Shown here: one piece after another, positions 16,378-23,736 of the stretch
Layout: every line of letters starts with the position of its first letter
Position numbering within the stretch: position 1 is the first letter of the stretch
NCBI GenBank assembly: GCA_002348705.1
Contig: DEAU01000024.1
Span: forward strand, 1,896 to 48,103
Length of the DNA stretch: 46,208 nt
Origin: Candidatus Neomicrothrix sp. UBA2974
GTDB lineage: Bacteria; Actinomycetota; Acidimicrobiia; Acidimicrobiales; MedAcidi-G1
Reading direction: 5' to 3'
Translations under genes and position numbers: made by a program
The notes under the pieces: model-generated
What the model saw: only the letters and a program-made list of their open reading frames with translations
Told to the model about the DNA's origin: nothing
Databases searched by the model: none

Positions 16378-17025
16378 ATGGCACCGACTGAAGCGGATGG
16401 TCTGGTGCTTGGGGACGACGGCATTGTCCGCTGCTGGTGGCCAGGCGACCACGCTGACTACCGCTCCTACCACGACAACGAGTGGGGTTATCCAGTAGTC
16501 GACGACATCAGCCTGTTCGAAAAGATTTGCCTTGAGGGGTTCCAAGCTGGCCTGTCCTGGCTGACCATCCTTCGAAAACGTCCAGCCTTTCGGTCCGCCT
16601 TTGCCAATTTCAACCCGACAGTTGTCGCAAGATTCACTCCTGCCGACGTCCAACGGTGCCTGCGAAACTCCGGCATTGTGCGTCACCGACAAAAGATCGA
16701 GTCGACGATCAACAACGCCGCCCAAGCCCTGGAGATCATCGCCGAGTTCGGTTCCCTATCCGCCTACCTGTGGGCTTACGAGCCCGATCCAGCCAGCAGG
16801 AGGAGCCTGGGCCCCGGGGGAATACCGACAAGCACCCCAGAATCCGCCGCGCTGAGTCGCGATATGAAACTCCGCGGATGGTCGTTTGTCGGCCCGACCA
16901 CCATCTACGCACTGATGCAAGCAACAGGCATGGTCAATGACCACCTTGTGGGATGCAAATTTCATCCAGTGATCGAGAATAAACGAGCCGACCTGATCCG
17001 ACCCAGATCGCAGAGGCTTCCATGA
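16378..17025 (+). CDS. tag: DNA-3-methyladenine glycosylase I
   Basis: The enzyme excises 3-methyladenine from alkylated DNA and starts base-excision repair. The 215-residue sequence follows Tag closely: 'RCWW' with zinc-ligand Cys19, 'YHDNEWGYP' with His32, 'ICLEGFQAGLSW' with the catalytic-pocket Glu53, and C-terminal 'DHLVGCKFH' giving the last zinc His and Cys. It has an N-terminal extension of about 15 residues compared with E. coli Tag. The stop codon overlaps the start of the next gene (ATGA), so it is translationally coupled to a luciferase-like oxidoreductase. Confidence 0.92.
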   Translation: MAPTEADGLVLGDDGIVRCWWPGDHADYRSYHDNEWGYPVVDDISLFEKICLEGFQAGLSWLTILRKRPAFRSAFANFNPTVVARFTPADVQRCLRNSGIVRHRQKIESTINNAAQALEIIAEFGSLSAYLWAYEPDPASRRSLGPGGIPTSTPESAALSRDMKLRGWSFVGPTTIYALMQATGMVNDHLVGCKFHPVIENKRADLIRPRSQRLP

Positions 17026-18068
17026 CCCGCCTATCAGTTCTGGACCAGTCACCGGTCCCGGAGGGTTCTACGCCGGGAGACGCCCTGCAAAACACCCTCG
17101 ACCTCGCCCGTCGAACTGAGGTACTTGGCTATCACCGTTACTGGGTGGCAGAGCACCACGGGATGGATGGGCTGGCTGGATCCAGCCCCGAGGCCCTCAT
17201 CGGCTCTATTGCTGGGGCCACCAGCCGCATGCGAATCGGCTCAGGTGGAGTGATGCTCACCCATTACGCACCATTGAAGGTCGCTGAATCTTTCTGTGTC
17301 CTAGCTTCACTTCACCCTGGACGCATAGACCTAGGAGTGGGCCGCGCCCCAGGATCGGACCAACTAACTGCCGCGGCGCTGGCCCGCGGAGGACAACGCC
17401 TTGGCATTGAGTACTACCCAAGCCAGGTCGAGGAGTTACTCCATCTAGTCGACGACACCCTGCCGCCCCACAGTCCTATCCAGGGAGTGCGGGCCACCCC
17501 GCGACCCGAAGAGCCACCGGAAGTATGGCTACTGGCTTCTAGTGCCGACTCTGCTGCCTACGCCGCCCACTTCGGACTACCTCTGGCCTGGGCCGACTTC
17601 ATCGCCCGGGTAGACGGGGCCCCGATCGTCGACGCCTACCGGCAACAATTCCAACCATCTGAAAGGTGTCCAGAGCCCCGGGTATTGATCTGCGCTAGCG
17701 CAGTCTGCGCCGACACCGACGCCGAGGCAGAACGGCTCGTCTCCACCGTGCGTGCCTGGAGGGCTTCCGCCCTGCGCGGTCCGATCCCTGCACCCGATCT
17801 CAGTACCGAAGGAGGTCTTGATCCTGCGCTCCTTCCAAAAGCACTCGAGGTTCAGCCCGACCGCCGCTCCAGCGCATCAGGCTCACCAGACCATGTTGCC
17901 AACCAACTGTCGGCCGTGGTTGACGACACCGGCGCCGAGGAGTTGATGGTGGTAACTATCTGCCACGACCACGAGGCCCGGGTCCGTTCCTACGAACTGA
18001 TTGCCGAAGCCTTCGGTCTGGCAGCAGCGAGTGCCGCAGAAACCGGGATCCTCTCAAACGGAAGCTGA
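17022..18068 (+). CDS. LLM-class flavin-dependent oxidoreductase (MsnO8-like)
   Basis: A 348-residue luciferase-like monooxygenase. The family begins 'LSVLDQSPVPEG', followed by 'ALQNTLDLARRTEVLGYHRYWVAEHHGM' pieces and 'LHPGRIDLGVGRAPG', which define the MsnO8-type subgroup of bacterial luciferase relatives. These enzymes use reduced FMN, or in some actinobacteria F420, to oxidise or reduce unknown small molecules. The start overlaps the tag stop by 4 bp and its stop is 2 bp before the helicase start, making a compact three-gene transcript with no obvious shared pathway. Confidence 0.85.
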   Translation: MTRLSVLDQSPVPEGSTPGDALQNTLDLARRTEVLGYHRYWVAEHHGMDGLAGSSPEALIGSIAGATSRMRIGSGGVMLTHYAPLKVAESFCVLASLHPGRIDLGVGRAPGSDQLTAAALARGGQRLGIEYYPSQVEELLHLVDDTLPPHSPIQGVRATPRPEEPPEVWLLASSADSAAYAAHFGLPLAWADFIARVDGAPIVDAYRQQFQPSERCPEPRVLICASAVCADTDAEAERLVSTVRAWRASALRGPIPAPDLSTEGGLDPALLPKALEVQPDRRSSASGSPDHVANQLSAVVDDTGAEELMVVTICHDHEARVRSYELIAEAFGLAAASAAETGILSNGS

Positions 18069-18070
18069 CC

Positions 18071-20719
18071 GTGTCGGAAGCCGCCGAACTCACTCGAACC
18101 ACTAGTCTCGCCGACCGAATCCCACCAGGGACCGACGAGGACCTTGTCCTCGAGTTGTTCGTCGACTGGGCTGCCGAGCGGAAATTTGCGCTCTATGAGG
18201 CCCAAGAGGAGGCGGTCCTCGAACTGCTAGGCGGCAGCCACGTGGTGTTGGCCACCCCAACAGGGTCGGGGAAGTCCCTAGTCGCCACAGCAGCCCATGC
18301 AGCCGCTATAGCCCGAGGCGACCGCAGCATCTACACAGCACCCATCAAGGCCTTGGTGTCGGAAAAGTTCTTTGCCTTGGTCCGCGACTTCGGCGCCGAG
18401 AACGTTGGCATGGTCACTGGGGACGCCACGGTCAACGCCGACGCACCAATCATTTGCGCCACCGCAGAGATCCTTGCCCACCAGGTGTTACGCGACGGCA
18501 AACGATGCCCATTTGGCCTAGTAGTAGCCGACGAGTTCCATTTCTATAGCGACCCTCAGAGGGGCTGGGCCTGGCAAGTTCCATTACTTGAGTTGCCTCA
18601 TACCCAGTTCCTGCTGATGTCAGCAACTTTGGGTCCAACCAACCGGTTCACCGAGGACCTGACCCGGCGCACTGGTCGACCAGCGACCACAGTGGCCAAC
18701 ACGGTCCGACCAGTCCCGCTGACTTTCAAGTACCGGGAGACTCCTCTCCACGAATCGATTGACGAACTGATCGACACTGACCGGGCACCGATCTACATCG
18801 TCCACTTCACCCAGAAAGCAGCCGCCGAGAAGGCCCAAGACCTCTGCAGTCTCGATGTTCTCAAGAAAGAGGAAAAGGCTGCAGTTCGCGACGAGGTGGG
18901 CGGCTTTCGCTTCGACACTCCGATCGGCAAAGACCTGAAACGGTTCATTGGTCACGGCATCGGCCTGCACCATGCCGGCCTACTGCCCCGCTACCGCCTG
19001 TTGGTCGAAAAGCTGGCTCAAGCCGGTCTTCTCAAGCTGATCTGTGGCACTGACACGCTGGGCGTAGGGGTCAATGTGCCCATCCGGACAGTGCTTTTTT
19101 CCCAACTTTGCAAATTCGACGGCGCTTCGACTCGGCTACTCGGCAATCGAGAATTCGCACAAATCGCGGGACGGGCCGGCCGCAGAGGCTTCGACGACGA
19201 GGGCCACGTCTGGGCGCAAGCCCCTGTTCATTGGATCGAGAACAAGCGAGCCGAAGCAAAGGTCGCCGCAGACCCAGGCAAGAAGAAAAAACTAACGAAG
19301 AAGAAGCCTCCGGAGCGTGGCTACGCACATTGGAACGAGGAGACCTTCTTCCGGCTGGTCAACGGCCAGTCAGAGGACCTGACATCGAGCTTCGCTGTCA
19401 GTCACCAGATGGTCCTCAATGTCCTGTCTCGGCCCGGTGACGGGCGCCGAGATCTAGGGCGCCTCCTGCTCGACAACCACGAACCTCGAGAACGGCAGCG
19501 AGCCCTCGTGCGCCGAGCCATCGGGATCTACCGATCACTACGCGACGCCGGTGTGCTTGTCGAACTAGACGAACCCGACGAGATAGGACGACACGTGTCA
19601 GTGGGCGTTGACCTGCAGGACCGGTTCGCCCTGCACCAACCACTCTCGCTCTTCGCCCTCGAGGTGCTTCCCGAACTAGCCGACCGCGGTACCAACGATC
19701 GGAAACACACCGCCAGCAAAGATGACTCAACGGTTCATGAAGCTGATTCGGATGGAGCGGCACGGGAACACGCTCTAGACGTTCTCTCTGTAGTCGAGTC
19801 GGTGCTTGAAGACCCAAGTGTCATCCTCGCCGCTCAGATCGACCGGCTCCGCTCGGATTTGATCGCCCGTCTCAAGATGGAAGGCATCGAATACGAAGAA
19901 CGAATGGAACGACTGGCCGAAGTTGAGCATCCTCGTCCCCTTAAGGAATTCCTGTACGGGACATTCGACGTGTTCCGAGAACACCACCCGTGGGTAGGCG
20001 AAGAGAATGTGAAACCTAAATCAGTGGCACGCGAGTTATACGAGACCGGCTTCAACTTCCGCCAATATGTCGAGCACTACCAACTCAAGCGCTCAGAAGG
20101 AACGGTGCTGCGCTACCTCGGCGAGGCCTACAAAGGGCTGGTCCAAGTAGTGCCCGAGTCATGTCGCACCGAGGCAGTTCGCGATCTCGAAGCCTGGCTC
20201 GGCGAGACGGTCCGCCAGATCGACTCCAGCCTGCTCGACGAGTGGGAACGACTGCGCGAACCGGAAGAATCCGACGTTGAGCCTGCTCGACCGAACGCCA
20301 TCGGTGCCTCGGACCCACCGGACGTGACAGGTAACGAGCGAGCCTTCCGGGTCATGGTCCGAAATGAGGCTTTCCGTTGGGTCCAACTACTAGCCCGACG
20401 CCGAATCGAAGATCATGAAGTCCTCGCCGAGGTTCCTACCGTCGACGGCATCCAGCGGACTTCCGACGACATCATCGACGCCATAGCGCCCTATTGGAAA
20501 GAGCACGCAACCCTTCCTACCGATACCCATGCTCGCGGCGGAGAGTTCTTTTTCCTAGACGACTCAGCAAGCGGCAATCCGGGGTACTGGCCAGTTCGTC
20601 AGACCATCGCTGATCCCGAGGGTCATCATGAGTGGGTATTGGAAGGTGAGGTTGACCTGACGGCCAGTCGCGCCAACGGCCGGGCTGTACTTCGCTTTGG
20701 ATCGATACGTCGGCTGTAG
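18071..20719 (+). CDS. DEAD/DEAH-box RNA helicase with DUF3516
   Basis: The 882-residue superfamily 2 helicase has motif I ATPTGSGKS (61-69), motif II DEFH (154-157), motif III 'LLMSATLG', and motif VI 'QIAGRAGRRGFD' typical of the Ski2/Mtr4-like group. The C-terminal half is the actinobacterial DUF3516 region. A Lys-rich stretch 'KKKKLTKKKP' near residue 400 follows the helicase core and may bind nucleic acid. Such proteins are presumed RNA helicases; direct function is poorly defined. GTG start; it is the last gene of the tag/LLM/helicase unit and ends 28 bp from the convergent polyprenyl synthase gene. Confidence 0.88.
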   Translation: MSEAAELTRTTSLADRIPPGTDEDLVLELFVDWAAERKFALYEAQEEAVLELLGGSHVVLATPTGSGKSLVATAAHAAAIARGDRSIYTAPIKALVSEKFFALVRDFGAENVGMVTGDATVNADAPIICATAEILAHQVLRDGKRCPFGLVVADEFHFYSDPQRGWAWQVPLLELPHTQFLLMSATLGPTNRFTEDLTRRTGRPATTVANTVRPVPLTFKYRETPLHESIDELIDTDRAPIYIVHFTQKAAAEKAQDLCSLDVLKKEEKAAVRDEVGGFRFDTPIGKDLKRFIGHGIGLHHAGLLPRYRLLVEKLAQAGLLKLICGTDTLGVGVNVPIRTVLFSQLCKFDGASTRLLGNREFAQIAGRAGRRGFDDEGHVWAQAPVHWIENKRAEAKVAADPGKKKKLTKKKPPERGYAHWNEETFFRLVNGQSEDLTSSFAVSHQMVLNVLSRPGDGRRDLGRLLLDNHEPRERQRALVRRAIGIYRSLRDAGVLVELDEPDEIGRHVSVGVDLQDRFALHQPLSLFALEVLPELADRGTNDRKHTASKDDSTVHEADSDGAAREHALDVLSVVESVLEDPSVILAAQIDRLRSDLIARLKMEGIEYEERMERLAEVEHPRPLKEFLYGTFDVFREHHPWVGEENVKPKSVARELYETGFNFRQYVEHYQLKRSEGTVLRYLGEAYKGLVQVVPESCRTEAVRDLEAWLGETVRQIDSSLLDEWERLREPEESDVEPARPNAIGASDPPDVTGNERAFRVMVRNEAFRWVQLLARRRIEDHEVLAEVPTVDGIQRTSDDIIDAIAPYWKEHATLPTDTHARGGEFFFLDDSASGNPGYWPVRQTIADPEGHHEWVLEGEVDLTASRANGRAVLRFGSIRRL

Positions 20720-20747
20720 CCGAGCTGGGTCCTGCGGCATCAAGACT

Positions 20748-21758
20748 CTAGAAGTCTCGGTCGGTCACAAACCGAGCCAGCTCAACCAGTTCGCCCACTG
20801 CTGAGGGGACTAGGCCGGTCCCGTCAACCGCTGCGAGAGCCTCTTCTAGGTGGCGTCGAGCCTCGCTTAACGTGCCGTCTCGTCCACCCGCATCTGCAAT
20901 GAGGGCGGCTGCCCGGTCGACCTGGGAGTCGGTCAGCTCGCCATCAGTTTCATAGAGATTCCGCAATTCGTCGGACGCCAAATTGCCGGCTGATAGTACG
21001 AGTGCTACCGGCATCGACTTCTTCCGTTCCCGCAGGTCATTACCAGCTGCCTTGCCGGTCACAGCCGGGTCGCCCCAGATCCCAAGCAGGTCGTCCACAG
21101 CTTGGAAGGCCAGTCCAAGTTGGCGACCGTAATAGTTCAGGACAGCGACGTGCGCGTCAGGAGCGCCAGCCAACACAGCGCCTACCGATGCCGAGAACCC
21201 AAGGAGCGCACCGGTCTTGTTGGCCTCCATAGCCAAACAGGCCTCTAAGTCGACTTCGGAGAGGTCATCAAGGGCCATATCAGCGGCCTGTCCGGCGATC
21301 ATGGCAGTCGTAGCCCGTGCCAAACCGGCCGCAGCGGCCACTCGCTCAGGGGTGGGTTTGTCCAGCAGGACTTGAAACGCGAGGTTGTGGAGGGCGTCGC
21401 CCACAATCACTGCCTCGTCCACACCAAAGGTCGCCCACAAGGTAGGTCGATGCCGTCGCTCTTCGTCTCCATCGATGATGTCGTCGTGCACCAGCGAGAA
21501 ATCGTGCACAAGCTGCGCAGCAACCGCGCCAGGTAGGGCAACCGATGCTTCAGCACCCACCGCCTCAGCGGACAAGAGGGCCAGAGCTGGTCTCAGCCCC
21601 TTGCCCGATCCGGCATCACATGGAGTGCCATCGGCTTCCACCCACCCGAAGTGGTATCTAGCGGGCAAAAGGAGTTGGTCGGCCAAGCGATCAATGGCAC
21701 CAGTCAGCGAGGGTTCGACAAGCACCCGCGCCCTCTCAAGGATCGCCGGCGTACCCAC
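20748..21758 (-). CDS. Polyprenyl diphosphate synthase (trans-isoprenyl type)
   Basis: A 336-residue trans-prenyltransferase that condenses isopentenyl diphosphate with an allylic diphosphate. The first Asp-rich motif is in 'LVHDDIIDGDEERRHRPT', the second in 'QAVDDLLGIWGDP', followed by the Lys-containing 'NDLRERKKSMPV'. Both catalytic Asp motifs are intact. The chain length of the product (FPP, GGPP or longer) cannot be set reliably. The GTG start lies 2 bp after the stop of the omega-amidase gene, so it is the last member of a tight minus-strand run. A role in quinone, carotenoid or carrier-lipid synthesis is possible; no further isoprenoid genes are in the window. Confidence 0.88.
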   Translation of the reverse strand: MGTPAILERARVLVEPSLTGAIDRLADQLLLPARYHFGWVEADGTPCDAGSGKGLRPALALLSAEAVGAEASVALPGAVAAQLVHDFSLVHDDIIDGDEERRHRPTLWATFGVDEAVIVGDALHNLAFQVLLDKPTPERVAAAAGLARATTAMIAGQAADMALDDLSEVDLEACLAMEANKTGALLGFSASVGAVLAGAPDAHVAVLNYYGRQLGLAFQAVDDLLGIWGDPAVTGKAAGNDLRERKKSMPVALVLSAGNLASDELRNLYETDGELTDSQVDRAAALIADAGGRDGTLSEARRHLEEALAAVDGTGLVPSAVGELVELARFVTDRDF

Positions 21759-21760
21759 AC

Positions 21761-22543
21761 TTAGTTCCGACGGTCGGGTAGGAAACGGAAGCGGTCCCGT
21801 ACGTCGGCCACCACCTCTGGGTCTACGTCTGCTACCACCAAACCCTCGGTGTAGTCCACGCCCTCGGCAATCGACTCGCCCATCGGATCGACGACTACAG
21901 AGTCGCCCGAATAGGTCAAGTCATTTCCCTCTCCGACACGGTTGACGCCGACCACGTAAGCCTGATTTTCAATGGCACGGGCCCGCAACAGGGTTCGCCA
22001 ATGGTGGCGACGAGACTCCGGCCAGTTAGCCGGTACAAGGTAGACGTCGGTGTCGTTAGCCAAGCGCCAGAAGGCATCAGCAAAGCGAAGGTCATAGCAA
22101 GTGAAGAGGCTTAGCCTCACGCCATCAACGGTGATGGTGACGGTTTGATCACCCGCTCCGTAGGCAAGGTGCTCGTCGGCAAACGAAAACGGGTGCAACT
22201 TGTCGTAGGCGTAGCGAGTCCCATCAGGCCCGACGAGCAGAAAGCGATTTACGGGCAGGCCGTTTCCGACAGCTGGATCGCGCGTCGGGATCGTGCCGCC
22301 GACCCAGACACCATGCTCTGCGGCACGATCCGATAGAAACGCCTCGGTAGGTCCGCCCGGTGGTTCAGCAATACGATCAGTAGCGAGCGAGAAACCGGTG
22401 GCAAACATTTCGGTCAGGAGGACTAGTCCTGCTCCGTCACCGACCGCCTCAGCGATCATCGGCGTCACGTGTGTGCACGTGGCCTCCGGTTCCTCCCACA
22501 CAATGTCGTGTTGAAGAGCTGCGATCCTCATTGGCTTGGACAT
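21761..22543 (-). CDS. Omega-amidase of the nitrilase superfamily (YafV/Nit2-like)
   Basis: The 260-residue enzyme has the Glu-Lys-Cys catalytic triad of carbon-nitrogen hydrolases: E45 in 'LTEMF', K115 in 'YDKLHPF' and C149 in 'FTCYDLRFA'. The 'TEMFATGFS' and 'YDKLHPFSFADEHLAYGAG' patterns are those of the omega-amidase group, which hydrolyses 2-oxoglutaramate or 2-oxosuccinamate to ammonia and 2-oxo acid. The gene lies 4 bp after a glutamine-transaminase-type aminotransferase, whose product with glutamine would be its substrate, which strengthens the assignment. AGGAGG directly touches the ATG at 22543; the second Met (ATG at 22531) could be the true start. Confidence 0.85.
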   Translation of the reverse strand: MSKPMRIAALQHDIVWEEPEATCTHVTPMIAEAVGDGAGLVLLTEMFATGFSLATDRIAEPPGGPTEAFLSDRAAEHGVWVGGTIPTRDPAVGNGLPVNRFLLVGPDGTRYAYDKLHPFSFADEHLAYGAGDQTVTITVDGVRLSLFTCYDLRFADAFWRLANDTDVYLVPANWPESRRHHWRTLLRARAIENQAYVVGVNRVGEGNDLTYSGDSVVVDPMGESIAEGVDYTEGLVVADVDPEVVADVRDRFRFLPDRRN

Positions 22544-22547
22544 CCTC

Positions 22548-23726
22548 CTAGGCCGACAGTCGCCTCAGGCGGTCAATCGCCTGGTCGAGTACCTCAAACC
22601 GCTTGCAATAGGCGAACCGCACGATGGACCGCCCAGCCTCCTCGTCGTCATAAAAGACTCTGTTGGGGACGGCGACGACCCCGCACCGACTCGGCAGGTC
22701 AAGGCAGAACTCCATCCCATCTTCGTAGCCGAGAGGCCGCACATCGGCCGTCACGTAGTACGTGCCGGACGCCGGGTAAACATCGAAACCGATTGACGCA
22801 AGCCCGTCAACCACAAGGTCGCGCTTGGCCTGAAGATCTTTGGCCAAATCGACGAAGTAGTCGTCACTGAGGCCCAGAGCGGTCACCATGGCTCGCTGAA
22901 ATGGAGCTCCACTGGTGAAGGACAAGTGCTGCTTGACGGTGTGGACTGCCCGGATCAGATCTTCATTCGCGTGCGCCCATCCAACCTTCCAGCCGGTCAG
23001 GCCAAATGATTTACCACCCGACGAGATCGTGACCGTGCGCCCGGCCATGCCGGGCAGGGTCGCCAGCGGAACGTGGCGGTTCCCGTCGTATGTCATGTGC
23101 TCGTAGACCTCGTCGGTCACCACGAGCAGGTCATTTTCAACGGCCACTCGGGCCACGACTTCCAACTCCTCACGGTTAAACACTTTCCCTGTCGGGTTGT
23201 GTGGGGAGTTCAGCATCAATAGCCGAGTGTCTGGACCGACAGCTGCCTCCAACTCCGCAGTATCAAATGAGTAGTCGGGAGACCGCAGCGTCACCGCCTT
23301 TCGAATCCCGCCAGCCAACTCAATTACTGCGGCATAGAGATCAAAGTAGGGCTCGAAGACCACCACCTCCTGTCCAGGCTCAACGAGCGCCATTACTGAC
23401 GCACCGAGCGCTTCGGAAGCCCCAGTTGAGACCATGACCTCGTCCGCAGTCGTCTCCATCCTGTAGAAGCGGCGCTGGTGGTCAGCTACAGCCTGACGCA
23501 ACTCGGGAATGCCCCAGTCCGGTGGGTACTGGTTGAAGCCATCACGAATAGCTTGCGCAGCGGCCTCGGTGACTTCAAGGGGCCCATCGGTGTCGGGAAA
23601 ACCCTGTCCTAGGTTGATGGCGCCGGTCTCGACCGCCAAAGCCGACATTTCACCGAAGATCGACAACTGGTGGCCCTGCATGCGCGCCACCAGATGCGGG
23701 TTGCGTCTCGCCCCCCCGAAGATCAT
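22548..23726 (-). CDS. PLP-dependent aminotransferase, glutamine/methionine transaminase type (GTK/KAT/YbdL-like)
   Basis: A fold-type I class I/II aminotransferase of 392 residues. 'INLGQGFPDTDGP' and 'NQYPPDWGIPELRQAVADH' are typical of the kynurenine/glutamine transaminase K and methionine aminotransferase group. The PLP-binding Lys239 lies in 'SSGGKSFGLTGWKVGW', and the substrate-binding Arg is in the C-terminal 'IVRFAYCK'. It probably transaminates Gln, Met or aromatic amino acids with broad keto-acid acceptors. The omega-amidase immediately downstream would pull glutamine transamination forward. A kynureninase gene elsewhere in the window makes kynurenine another candidate substrate. 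It starts 10 bp after the CoxL-like gene; no clear ribosome site is seen. Confidence 0.85.
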   Translation of the reverse strand: MIFGGARRNPHLVARMQGHQLSIFGEMSALAVETGAINLGQGFPDTDGPLEVTEAAAQAIRDGFNQYPPDWGIPELRQAVADHQRRFYRMETTADEVMVSTGASEALGASVMALVEPGQEVVVFEPYFDLYAAVIELAGGIRKAVTLRSPDYSFDTAELEAAVGPDTRLLMLNSPHNPTGKVFNREELEVVARVAVENDLLVVTDEVYEHMTYDGNRHVPLATLPGMAGRTVTISSGGKSFGLTGWKVGWAHANEDLIRAVHTVKQHLSFTSGAPFQRAMVTALGLSDDYFVDLAKDLQAKRDLVVDGLASIGFDVYPASGTYYVTADVRPLGYEDGMEFCLDLPSRCGVVAVPNRVFYDDEEAGRSIVRFAYCKRFEVLDQAIDRLRRLSA

Positions 23727-23736
23727 ACGAACGTCG

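Noticed and set aside
20743..20757. AGACT-CTAGA-AGTCT repeat at the end of the polyprenyl synthase gene
   Set aside because: Five-base arms and overlap with the coding end; no terminator features.
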